Below, piece after piece: positions 52,230 through 59,281 of a stretch of 59,281 nt of DNA. Within the stretch, counting starts at the first letter, position 1. Every line of letters starts with the position of its first letter. A program made the position numbers and the translations under genes. Below the pieces are notes generated by a model that had not been told where the DNA came from, searched no databases, and worked only from the letters and a program-made list of their open reading frames with translations. The stretch is from Bdellovibrionales bacterium (lineage in GTDB: Bacteria > Bdellovibrionota > Bdellovibrionia > Bdellovibrionales > UBA1609), in NCBI GenBank assembly GCA_023301025.1, contig JALZUR010000047.1, positions 1-59,281 of the forward strand, in the 5' to 3' direction.

Positions 52230-52957
52230 AAGAACCGTCTTACCCATTCATAACCACAAGCCGAAAGAGCTGCGTTAACATTTAAGGAATTCTTTTTACC
52301 AAAGGTTGGAAGATGCATCACGTGATCACAAAGTGATAAATCATAATCTGATAGTCCAAAATGTTCATTACCTATCACAAAAGCCGTATTTTTATTTAAT
52401 TTACTTTTATAAATATTTTCTGAATGTTTTGAAGTCTCAAGTCCCACAAGCTTATAACTTTTAAGTTCATTTTTAACTTCTAATAGATCTCTAAATTTAG
52501 AAATCTTAAGACGCGCACCCATAGAAGTCTTTAAGACATGTTCGCTTTCAAAACCCTGAGTATATCCAGTAGTTAAAACTTCTGAAACGCCTAAGACCTC
52601 ACAAGTTCTAATAAGAGCACCTGTATTAAACGCAGATCTAATATTATCTAAAACAATCTTTAAATCATTCTGCTGTATAATATTTTTATTGTCTTTTTTC
52701 TTAATGCCAAAATCTACATCACTTACTCTTTTATTTAAGACTCTTTCAACAGGAATAATAAACAGTAGTAGATCTTCATATTTAATCTCATTTTCAAATG
52801 ATTTTGAAAGAGTGTATAAATGTCTTAGTTGTCTATCTTCTGAACTCTTAAACCTCAAAAGCAAATTCTTTAAAAGATTAATCTCTTCTTTCAAAATATC
52901 TTCATTGCTAAGACACTTTTCTTCTAAGGATTTTAATAAAGCATAAATCTTATTCAT
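52226..52957 (-). CDS. TrmH/SpoU-family RNA 2'-O-methyltransferase
   Basis: 243 residues. A helical N-terminal region (about 1-90) of unknown type is followed by the SPOUT methyltransferase. Motif 1 is IVLDNIRSAFNTGALIRTCE (catalytic Asn/Arg), motif 2 is AFVIGNEHFGL and motif 3 is MHLPTFGKKNSLNVNAALS. It methylates ribose in tRNA or rRNA; the target cannot be read from the sequence. It has no ribosome-binding site. It overlaps trmO by 4 bp. Confidence 0.85.
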   Translation of the reverse strand: MNKIYALLKSLEEKCLSNEDILKEEINLLKNLLLRFKSSEDRQLRHLYTLSKSFENEIKYEDLLLFIIPVERVLNKRVSDVDFGIKKKDNKNIIQQNDLKIVLDNIRSAFNTGALIRTCEVLGVSEVLTTGYTQGFESEHVLKTSMGARLKISKFRDLLEVKNELKSYKLVGLETSKHSENIYKSKLNKNTAFVIGNEHFGLSDYDLSLCDHVMHLPTFGKKNSLNVNAALSACGYEWVRRFL

Positions 52958-53020
52958 AGATATCTAATATTTAAAGCCTGAACTTTAAAAATTATATAGA
53001 TTATTTAAACTTAGAAATTT

Positions 53021-54637
53021 TTATAAAGACTCAAAAGGAGTACCTGCCAGATCAACACGTGTTGCTAGGTGCTCATATTTATTAATCGTAGTATTTTCTA
53101 ACGTTATGTCTAACGACGAAAAATCATAGACTTGTTCGTTAAAAAAATCTGACACTTTTTTAGAGTATTCTGGAAGCACTGGACTCAAGTATATAGCCAT
53201 GTCTCTAAAGACATTTAAAATGGCTGACAGAACAAATCTAGCTTCTTCACGGTCTTCTTTAATTGTCTTCCAAGGCTCTTCTTTATCAAAGTAAGCATTT
53301 GCGTGATCAGCAATACTTCTAATAGATTCCATTGCTTTTCCAAAATCTCTATTTTCAAAATGCTTTAAAATCTCTTCCTTTTTGGATTTAGAAAAGCTCA
53401 CAACCTCTTCACCCGCTTGATCTAGAGGACCAATCACTGAATCAAGTTTTTTTCCAAGCATCTGACCGCCTCTTGATCCTAAATTAGTAATCTTACCAAT
53501 AAGATCAGAATTAACCCTTTGAACAAAGTCTGAAAAATTAAGATCTAAATCTGTAAGGCCTGAGTTTAATTTACAAGCGTAATAATAGCGAAGATACATC
53601 GGATCTAAATGCTCTAAGTATGTTCTGGCTTTAATGAATGTGCCTTTTGATTTAGACATTTTTTCACCATTTATTTTTAAAAATCCATGGACAAAAATCT
53701 CTTCTGGCAAATTGTAACCTGAATCTTTTAAAAGAGCTGGCCAAAAGAGTGCATGAAAGTAAACAATGTCTTTACCAATAAAGTGATAAATTTTAGCTTC
53801 TGGATTTTTCCAATAGTGATCAAAGTCTTTATTGTTTTCTTTACACCATTCTTTTGTAAAAGAAATATAACCACAAGGAGCATCTACCCAAACGTAAAAA
53901 AACTTTTCTTTATGCCCAGGAATTTCAAAGCCAAAATAAGGTGAATCTCTTGAGATATCCCAATCTCTTAACTCGTCATCAGTCCACTCTTTAAGTTTTT
54001 TATAAACCTCTTCACTAGTGTGCTCTTTTGTCCAAGCTTTTAAAAAATCTTTGTACTCATTTAATTTAACAAAAATATGTTCACTTTCTTTTTCAACAGG
54101 GGTAGATCCACATAAAGAGCACTTTGGTTCTACAACTTCAGATGTAGCATAGGTAGCACCACACTTGTCACAAGAATCACCATACTGATCTAAAGCCCCA
54201 CACTTTGGACAACTTCCTTTTACAAAACGATCAGGTAAAAACATTTTATCATGTTCGCAGTAAAGTTGATGAATGCTCTTTAATTTTATTTTATCATTTT
54301 CATATAGGGTTTTATATATCTCACTTACCGTTTCTTTATTCTGTTTTGAGTGAGTAGAAGAGTAGTGATCAAAATTCACACCAAAATCTTTAAAATCTTG
54401 TATGCGCTCTTCTCTACTTTTTTTTATCAAATCTTCAGGTTCTACTTTTTGATCCAAAGCACTTAACATTACTGGAGTTCCATGGGTGTCTTCCCCACAG
54501 ATGTAGATACAATCTTCACCCTTCATCTTTTGATAGCGCACCCAAAAGTCTGTTTGAAGATACTCAACCATATGACCAAGATGTAGAGAGTTATTGGCAT
54601 AAGGAAGGGCAGAAGTAACCACTATGGGTTTAGACAT
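53021..54637 (-). CDS. metG: Methionine--tRNA ligase
   Basis: 538 residues from the ATG at 54637, with CGGAG 7 nt upstream. An in-frame start 10 codons earlier would lie before the conserved beginning PIVVTSALPYANNSLHLGHM. The HLGH motif, CGEDTHGT, the four-Cys zinc insert (CPKCGALDQYGDSCDKC and CSLCG), and KMSKS (GEKMSKSKGT) are present. The C-terminal dimerisation/tRNA-binding EMAP-like domain of E. coli MetG is absent, so it is the short form. The M16 peptidase gene ends 19 nt upstream on the same strand. Confidence 0.94.
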   Translation of the reverse strand: MSKPIVVTSALPYANNSLHLGHMVEYLQTDFWVRYQKMKGEDCIYICGEDTHGTPVMLSALDQKVEPEDLIKKSREERIQDFKDFGVNFDHYSSTHSKQNKETVSEIYKTLYENDKIKLKSIHQLYCEHDKMFLPDRFVKGSCPKCGALDQYGDSCDKCGATYATSEVVEPKCSLCGSTPVEKESEHIFVKLNEYKDFLKAWTKEHTSEEVYKKLKEWTDDELRDWDISRDSPYFGFEIPGHKEKFFYVWVDAPCGYISFTKEWCKENNKDFDHYWKNPEAKIYHFIGKDIVYFHALFWPALLKDSGYNLPEEIFVHGFLKINGEKMSKSKGTFIKARTYLEHLDPMYLRYYYACKLNSGLTDLDLNFSDFVQRVNSDLIGKITNLGSRGGQMLGKKLDSVIGPLDQAGEEVVSFSKSKKEEILKHFENRDFGKAMESIRSIADHANAYFDKEEPWKTIKEDREEARFVLSAILNVFRDMAIYLSPVLPEYSKKVSDFFNEQVYDFSSLDITLENTTINKYEHLATRVDLAGTPFESL

Positions 54638-54656
54638 AAAAATCTCCGTAAATTGA

Positions 54657-57251
54657 TTAACCCACACTTACCAAATATTCAGGCTGTGACAAAATATTTT
54701 TCATAGTTTTTGAAAGATCTTCAGCGGTAATGCCTTTAAGTTTTTCTCCTAGCTTTAGATACTCACGGGCATCTAAGCCATAAATAGAATCAAAAAGCAT
54801 TTGATCAGAAATTGCAGAGTTTTGTTGGTAACTCATTAGCTCTTGACCTAAAACTTGATTCTTTAACCACTCTAACTCTTGATCGCTTAAACCCTCATTT
54901 GCAAATTTTACGAACTCTTCTCTCATCATACTTATTGCTTTTTCTTTCTTTGAAGGATCACAGGCGATATAACCACCAAAAAAACCCCCAAAGTATGCTG
55001 ATTGAGAGACAGGTGCTACAGAATAAGCTAAAGAAGCTTTGTCTCTTAGTTCAATAAAAAGCCTGCCACCTTGTCCACCAAATAAAGCTTCAAAAAGTCT
55101 TAAATGAATCTTTTCTGAGTCTTTGTATTTAAAACCAGGATAGCCAAGGACTATGTGTGATTGTGCTTTTTCTGATTCTATTTCTATAGTTTGTTTTTCT
55201 TTTTTCTGATTAAAATTAATACTTTTGAATAAATCCTCTGTTGACGAAAACTCAGCTTCATTTTCTATTTCATTTATAAAGTCTTTTAATTTATTTTCAT
55301 CAATAGCACCAACAACAGAGTAAGTGCGTTTTTGTTTAAGTTGGTCTTCTAAGTGCTTATAAAGATCATCTGTCTTAACAAGGTCAAAATAAGATTCTTT
55401 TCCGATTGTGTCTCTGGCATAAAACGTATCTTTAAACAATGCTTCGTTAAAGGCCTTAAAGGCAACAGATGAAGGTCTGTCTTTTAAAGACTTAAGAGCA
55501 TAAAGTCTTGATTGTATGTCTCTCTTTAAAAGTTTATCCGTAAAAACGGCTTCATTTAACGATTTTAAAACTGCACCTTTAACATCATCAAACAGATAAG
55601 ATAATGTTTTTAAAGAAAGGCCAAAACTGTGTTTTCCCGAAAAAGCAGAAAAAGAAGAACAATATTTATCAAAAAGATATGACATCTTATCTTCTGAAAT
55701 AGATTTAGTTTCGCGAGTCCATAGGCTCCCAAAAAGAGAGCTTAAACCCTGCTGCTCATCAGATAATAAAAGTTCTCCCCCGAGAGCTCCCATTTTAAAA
55801 GACAGCACATCTGTTTCAAAATTTTCTATAAAATGAACTTCACTTCCTTTTTCTGATGTCCATGTTTTATAATCTTGATCCGTATTTTTGTTTGTAGCTT
55901 TTTTTATAGCTTTACTTTTATACTTTGAATCCTTTTCAGAGCTAGCTGATAAAAATACTTCACTGTTCCCAATTTTTTGAATGTTTTCTAAAAACGTCTT
56001 TGTATCATCTAAAGGCTTAGAGGCTAAAATAGAAAGATAAGGTTTTTTAGTAAAAAGTTTTTTACAACACACATTAATATCTTCTGCAGTAAGTTCTAAA
56101 ACTTTATTAATACGCTCTTGTGTGGCTCCAAACTTATCATAGTAGAGCCAATCATCACCAATTAAACGGCACTGAGAAGCAATACTTTCTTCTGAGTAAG
56201 ATTGTTCTGAATAAAATATATTTTGTGCTTTAGAGATGTCTTCACTTATATCTTTTTGTTTTAGAAAATCATTTAAACAGTTCGGAAGCTCTTTAAAAAG
56301 AGCTTCTTTTTCTTCTGGACTACAAATTCCACTTACAACAAAAATTCCATTTTCAGGAGAAGAAAAATAAGAGGCACTGATACTTCTACAAAGATCTTTA
56401 TTTAATTTTAAATTTTTATATAAAAAAGAACTCTCACCTTGTCCTATAATTAAAGCTAAAATTTCATAGGGTAGAGAAGACTCTTCTTTAAAAGACTCTA
56501 CAGGCCAAGAAATATAGAAATAATCTTTTTCAAATTCTGATTTTTGAAAAACATTTTGCTCAGCTAAGCTAAGGTCAATTTTAGAGCGTTGTCTTATCTT
56601 AGGTGCAGTATTTTTATTTAGCTTTAAAAAATGTTTGTCTAGATTTTTTAGAACTTCTTCATCATTTTCAAAGTCTCCCACACACACAAGACTCATATTA
56701 TTTAAGTGATATCTGTCTTTAAAATAGCTTTGGATCTCATCATTGCTGACCCTGGCAATGTTTTCTTGAGTACCAATTACAGGATCAGCATAAGGATAAC
56801 CAGAAAACATCTGTTTAAAAAGCATTTTACTAGACACTCTAGAAGCTTGATCTAAACCCATTTTGATCTCTTCAATCACAACTTCTCTTTCGTTATTCAC
56901 TTCACCTTCCTCAAAAAGTGGTCCATGCATCATGTCAGACAAAACACTGCATGCCACATCAAAATTTTCTTTCGGTACGGTCACATAAAAAACAGTTTGA
57001 TCAAAAGACGTGTAGGCATTTAGCTCTCCTCCAGCTCTTTCAACCGTTTGAGCTATTTCACCAGCTTTATAATTTTTTGTACCCTTAAAAACTAGATGCT
57101 CAATAAAATGACTCAATCCTGCTTCATTTTTAAATTCGTCAGCAGAACCCGTACGAACCCAAACTTGTAGCGTGACAATGGGGCTTTTTTTAGATTTACG
57201 TAAGAAGACAGGGAGGCCATTTGTCAGTTGAGTTGAATTCACATTATTCAA
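54657..57251 (-). CDS. M16-family zinc metalloprotease, two-domain
   Basis: 864 residues from a TTG at 57251, supported by AAGGAG (57263-57258) exactly 6 nt upstream. Longer starts (to 57356) lack a ribosome site and would cover most of the start region of hemW. The N-terminal half is catalytic, with the inverted zinc motif LSHFIEH (HxxEH, about residues 47-52), and the third ligand in NEREVVIEEI about 75 residues later. The second half (about 450-864) is the inactive-type M16 partner with R/Y motifs (IVLGYPGF, LAYSVAPVSQSAYFGGFFGG). Family members degrade peptides or process proteins. No signal peptide is evident, so it is probably cytoplasmic. Confidence 0.85.
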   Translation of the reverse strand: MNNVNSTQLTNGLPVFLRKSKKSPIVTLQVWVRTGSADEFKNEAGLSHFIEHLVFKGTKNYKAGEIAQTVERAGGELNAYTSFDQTVFYVTVPKENFDVACSVLSDMMHGPLFEEGEVNNEREVVIEEIKMGLDQASRVSSKMLFKQMFSGYPYADPVIGTQENIARVSNDEIQSYFKDRYHLNNMSLVCVGDFENDEEVLKNLDKHFLKLNKNTAPKIRQRSKIDLSLAEQNVFQKSEFEKDYFYISWPVESFKEESSLPYEILALIIGQGESSFLYKNLKLNKDLCRSISASYFSSPENGIFVVSGICSPEEKEALFKELPNCLNDFLKQKDISEDISKAQNIFYSEQSYSEESIASQCRLIGDDWLYYDKFGATQERINKVLELTAEDINVCCKKLFTKKPYLSILASKPLDDTKTFLENIQKIGNSEVFLSASSEKDSKYKSKAIKKATNKNTDQDYKTWTSEKGSEVHFIENFETDVLSFKMGALGGELLLSDEQQGLSSLFGSLWTRETKSISEDKMSYLFDKYCSSFSAFSGKHSFGLSLKTLSYLFDDVKGAVLKSLNEAVFTDKLLKRDIQSRLYALKSLKDRPSSVAFKAFNEALFKDTFYARDTIGKESYFDLVKTDDLYKHLEDQLKQKRTYSVVGAIDENKLKDFINEIENEAEFSSTEDLFKSINFNQKKEKQTIEIESEKAQSHIVLGYPGFKYKDSEKIHLRLFEALFGGQGGRLFIELRDKASLAYSVAPVSQSAYFGGFFGGYIACDPSKKEKAISMMREEFVKFANEGLSDQELEWLKNQVLGQELMSYQQNSAISDQMLFDSIYGLDAREYLKLGEKLKGITAEDLSKTMKNILSQPEYLVSVG

Positions 57252-58423
57252 GATATTCTCCTTCAGAAGTTGGGATATATATACATGTTCCCTATTGCTT
57301 GCAAAAATGTCACTACTGCGACTTTGTAAAATATGGAGTCTCAGAACTTCCCCCAATAGAAGATTATTTTAAACTGCTCTTTACAGAACTCAAACAACTA
57401 AAGTTACTTAAGTCCCAGAGTGTTAAAAGCCTCTACTTTGGTGGAGGAACTCCATCTCTTGCCTCAAAAAAAGACCTTAAACGTGTTGTTGATTTTATTA
57501 GCTCATATTTTTGTGAAGATCCTGAGATAACCTTAGAAATAAATCCAGGAACGCTCACTAAGAACGACTTTACAGAACTTAGTTCAATTGGCTTTAACCG
57601 CTTTAGCTTAGGAGTTCAAACGTTTAACGAACGCCTTTTAAAAGCCTGCGGAAGACTTCATAGCTCTGATGACTCGTTAAGAGATTTACATGTGCTCTCT
57701 ACTCTAGATTACAATTTTAGTATGGATCTGTTGTTTGGACTTCCAGGTCAAAGCGTAGCTGATCTGACTAAAGATCTTAAGATTATAACATCTATCAAAC
57801 CCCCACATGTAAGCTCTTACAATTTAACTCTTTCGAAAGATCATCGCTTCAATGAAAACAGACCCAGTGATGATATACAAATTAAAATGATGGAACTTAT
57901 TAATACAGAACTGTTAAGCTTTGGGTGTAAAAAATATGAGGTCTCTAACTTTTCTCAAAGTGGTTTTGAATCACAACACAACAGATCTTACTGGGAAGAT
58001 AAAAGCTACTTTGGCTTTGGAATTGGTGCACACTCTTACGATAAAAATTTTTCTAAGTGGGGAAAAAGGTATTGGAACACAGCTCACTATGAAAAATATA
58101 AAAAATGCATTGAAAGCGAAAAAAGATCTTACCAAGGCTTTGAAGTTTTAAAACTTCACGAATCTTTAACTGATTTGATACACACCCGCTTAAGACAAGT
58201 CTCAGGTTTAAACATAAATTCTTTAAAAGAAAAATTTAACCTTACATCTTGGTCTTTCTTAGAAATTAAGCTTAATGAACTAAAAAAAGAAGGCTTATTA
58301 CACAAAAATAAAGATGAATTTACAGAGTCCATATGGTCTTTAACAGAAGAAGGTTTTAAAAAAACCAACTTAGTTTTTCTTAAGTTGTGCTTTAGTAAAG
58401 ATGATATCAAAGAACTGTACTGA
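57221..58423 (+). CDS. hemW: HemW-like radical SAM protein (coproporphyrinogen-III-oxidase-like)
   Basis: 400 residues from TTG at 57221, with GGGAGG at 57211-57216 (4 nt). A second TTG at 57233 is possible. The radical-SAM CxxxCxxC motif is IYIHVPYCLQKCHYCDF. Other hallmarks are LYFGGGTPSL, FNRFSLGVQTFNERLL, DLLFGLPGQ and the C-terminal HemN_C-like winged helix. The family member HemW is a haem chaperone; true coproporphyrinogen oxidase HemN has an extra Cys in the motif that is missing here. The first 31 bp overlap the start of the M16 peptidase on the other strand. Confidence 0.88.
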   Translation: MSVELNSHYSRYSPSEVGIYIHVPYCLQKCHYCDFVKYGVSELPPIEDYFKLLFTELKQLKLLKSQSVKSLYFGGGTPSLASKKDLKRVVDFISSYFCEDPEITLEINPGTLTKNDFTELSSIGFNRFSLGVQTFNERLLKACGRLHSSDDSLRDLHVLSTLDYNFSMDLLFGLPGQSVADLTKDLKIITSIKPPHVSSYNLTLSKDHRFNENRPSDDIQIKMMELINTELLSFGCKKYEVSNFSQSGFESQHNRSYWEDKSYFGFGIGAHSYDKNFSKWGKRYWNTAHYEKYKKCIESEKRSYQGFEVLKLHESLTDLIHTRLRQVSGLNINSLKEKFNLTSWSFLEIKLNELKKEGLLHKNKDEFTESIWSLTEEGFKKTNLVFLKLCFSKDDIKELY

Positions 58424-58458
58424 TTTGTTCTAAAAACTAAATACAAAAACTCTGAATT

Positions 58459-59031
58459 TTAACGTATTTTTTCATGATCAAGAAGCCATTTTTTCTTATC
58501 AAGACCACCTGCATAGCCCCGTAAGTCTCCATTCTTTCCAATAACACGGTGACAGGGGAGCACTATGCTTATCTTATTTCTTCCGTTTGCAGAAGCCAAA
58601 GCCCTTATAGCTTTAACATTACCCAAACGTTCAGCTTGCTTACTGTAACTGTAAACAGAACCATAAGGAATTTCAGCTAAAACCTTCCAGACTTTTTTTT
58701 GAAATTCAGTGCCAATCACATCTAGTGGTAGATCAAATCTTTGGCGTTTTTTCGAAAAGTACTCACTTAGTTGATTTTTTGTTTTGAGATGAAACTCATC
58801 TTTTTCAAATTTAAAGTTAAAATTTGTAATTCTACTTATTTCTTTTAAATCTTTATTAGCTTTTTCAAACGTATAATAATCAAGAAGACTAAGACCTTTT
58901 TCTGTGGATCCCAACAGCAATGGCCCTAAGGGACTAGAAATTTTTGAAAGTCTAAAATTTTTTGAATCTACAAAAGTTTTTAAGCTATCAGGTGCAAATT
59001 CCCATTTTCTTTTTAAAGTTTCATAATTCAT
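58459..59031 (-). CDS. ogt: Methylated-DNA--protein-cysteine methyltransferase
   Basis: 190 residues. The N-terminal domain (about 1-100, variable) is followed by the DNA-binding/active-site domain: FQKKVWKVLAEIPYGSVYSY, RALASANGRNKISIVLPCHRV (active-site Cys in PCHR) and NGDLRGYAGG. It removes alkyl groups from O6-methylguanine onto its own Cys and is used once. It is convergent with hemW. A good promoter lies upstream (59096-59068). Confidence 0.92.
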   Translation of the reverse strand: MNYETLKRKWEFAPDSLKTFVDSKNFRLSKISSPLGPLLLGSTEKGLSLLDYYTFEKANKDLKEISRITNFNFKFEKDEFHLKTKNQLSEYFSKKRQRFDLPLDVIGTEFQKKVWKVLAEIPYGSVYSYSKQAERLGNVKAIRALASANGRNKISIVLPCHRVIGKNGDLRGYAGGLDKKKWLLDHEKIR

Positions 59032-59067
59032 AAATAAGCCTTTGTTTAAATTAGAAGCATTTAAAAG

Positions 59068-59096
59068 GTGTTACAGCGACTGTCTTTTAGAGTCAA
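59068..59096 (-). promoter_or_regulatory. Predicted promoter of ogt
   Basis: On the minus strand, TTGACT (59096-59091) and TAACAC (59073-59068) are separated by 17 nt. The leader would be about 30 nt. It is back-to-back with the promoter of the rightmost gene: the two -35 hexamers are 1 nt apart. Confidence 0.45.
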
Positions 59097-59097
59097 T

Positions 59098-59126
59098 TTG
59101 ACCATTTAACTAGCTAATCTTATATT
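59098..59126 (+). promoter_or_regulatory. Predicted strong sigma-70 promoter of the rightmost gene
   Basis: TTGACC (59098-59103), a 17-nt spacer and TATATT (59121-59126). Transcription should start near 59133, leaving a leader of about 112 nt before the ATG at 59245. This is long for this window. Confidence 0.65.
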
Positions 59127-59164
59127 TTCATTATATAAATTGATGCTCATAATAAATGTATTAA

Positions 59165-59201
59165 CTAAGTATTCGGACATATGTCTAATTAAAACACTTA
59201 G
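59165..59201 (+). promoter_or_regulatory. Nested inverted repeat in the leader of the rightmost gene
   Basis: CTAAGT (59165-59170) pairs with ACTTAG (59196-59201). Between them is the palindrome GACATATGTC (59176-59185). The element lies in the predicted 5' leader and could be an RNA structure or a dimeric operator. Confidence 0.35.
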
Positions 59202-59244
59202 ATTAAATTTTCAGATAACAAAGATATTTTGGAGTATTTTTACA

Positions 59245-59281
59245 ATGTCTAAAAACAGCGACGCCAACGCCGATAAATCAA
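59245..59281 (+). CDS. Start of an unidentified gene (12 codons, runs off the right edge)
   Basis: ATG at 59245 with GGAG (59231-59234) 10 nt upstream, and a strong promoter and long leader before it. The visible residues are MSKNSDANADKS. This is too short to name. Polar, low-complexity N-termini of this kind occur in many proteins. Confidence 0.6.
   Translation, partial: MSKNSDANADKS

Noticed and set aside
52970-52989. TTTAAAG/CTTTAAA inverted repeat between trmH and metG
   Set aside because: A 7-bp, almost pure A/T stem without a T-run after it in the metG direction; too weak to call a terminator.
57252-57356. 35-codon N-terminal extension of the M16 peptidase
   Set aside because: No ribosome site for the longer start, no conserved residues, and the TTG at 57251 has an ideal AAGGAG at 6 nt.
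58156-58446. 96-codon frame on the minus strand after ogt
   Set aside because: Antisense to the C-terminal domain of hemW; no ribosome site or family features.
59245-59281. Naming the rightmost gene recA from its MSK-type start and proximity to ogt
   Set aside because: Twelve residues are not diagnostic and no LexA-type operator was identified in the promoter region.

Overview
The window is an AT-rich, gene-dense chromosomal segment of a Gram-negative bacterium. It encodes an envelope-spanning Tol system, SppA, HflKC, Tat, several lipoproteins and an outer-membrane barrel. The best lineage guess is Bdellovibrionota (Bdellovibrio/Bacteriovorax relatives). Reasons are a 65-residue histone-fold protein of the kind known from Bdellovibrio bacteriovorus, a Rho with a long Ser/Asn/Gly-rich N-terminus, prepilin-like operons, and low GC. 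This placement is an inference; no database was searched. I see no insertion sequence, prophage, CRISPR array or other obvious mobile DNA, so this reads as core chromosome with lineage-specific envelope genes.

Layout. 1-4.9 kb: minus-strand tolQ-tolR-tolA-tolB followed by an overlapping glnE that runs off the left edge. 5.0-11.4 kb, plus strand: a YdjM-like membrane hydrolase, asnS, and a three-subunit acyl-CoA (probably propionyl-CoA) carboxylase. 11.4-14.4 kb, minus: pfkA coupled to a lipase-like protein, then two small secreted proteins. 14.6-19.6 kb: two tRNA-Ser genes bracketing a three-gene pseudopilin operon and a small secreted protein that lies between two copies of a 35-bp repeat. 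19.7-26.4 kb, minus: a GYF-like/TPR membrane protein, a small membrane protein, serS and sppA. 26.7-32.1 kb, minus: rho-rpmE-prfA-prmC-murA. 32.5-39.5 kb: a PilZ protein, a LysM lipoprotein with a C-terminal membrane helix, then gatC-gatA-gatB-ppx-DUF192. 39.6-45.5 kb: ligA, the histone, a membrane-associated metallophosphoesterase, and hflK-hflC. 45.6-49.6 kb, plus: an outer-membrane protein, a trans-sulfuration-type PLP enzyme, a PlsC acyltransferase and a lipoprotein. 49.6-57.3 kb, minus: tatB-tatC, a conserved-looking unknown, trmH-trmO, metG and an M16 peptidase. 57.2-59.3 kb: hemW, ogt, and the first 12 codons of a gene leaving the right edge.

How the genes work together. Translation is heavily represented: asnS, serS, metG, two tRNA-Ser, gatCAB, prfA, prmC, rpmE, trmO and trmH. 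Envelope maintenance is the second theme: Tol, SppA, HflKC, M16, Tat, MurA, PlsC and the LysM protein. Many same-strand neighbours are joined by 4-bp ATGA overlaps, which indicates translational coupling.

The observations I rate highest are: the bacterial histone; a lipoprotein that may bridge outer membrane, peptidoglycan and inner membrane; a type II membrane protein joining a cytoplasmic GYF-like domain to about 800 residues of periplasmic TPRs; the head-to-head overlap of hemW and the M16 peptidase, both apparently starting at TTG; and several genes without a Shine-Dalgarno whose -10 box lies only 6-10 nt before the start codon, which suggests leaderless mRNAs.
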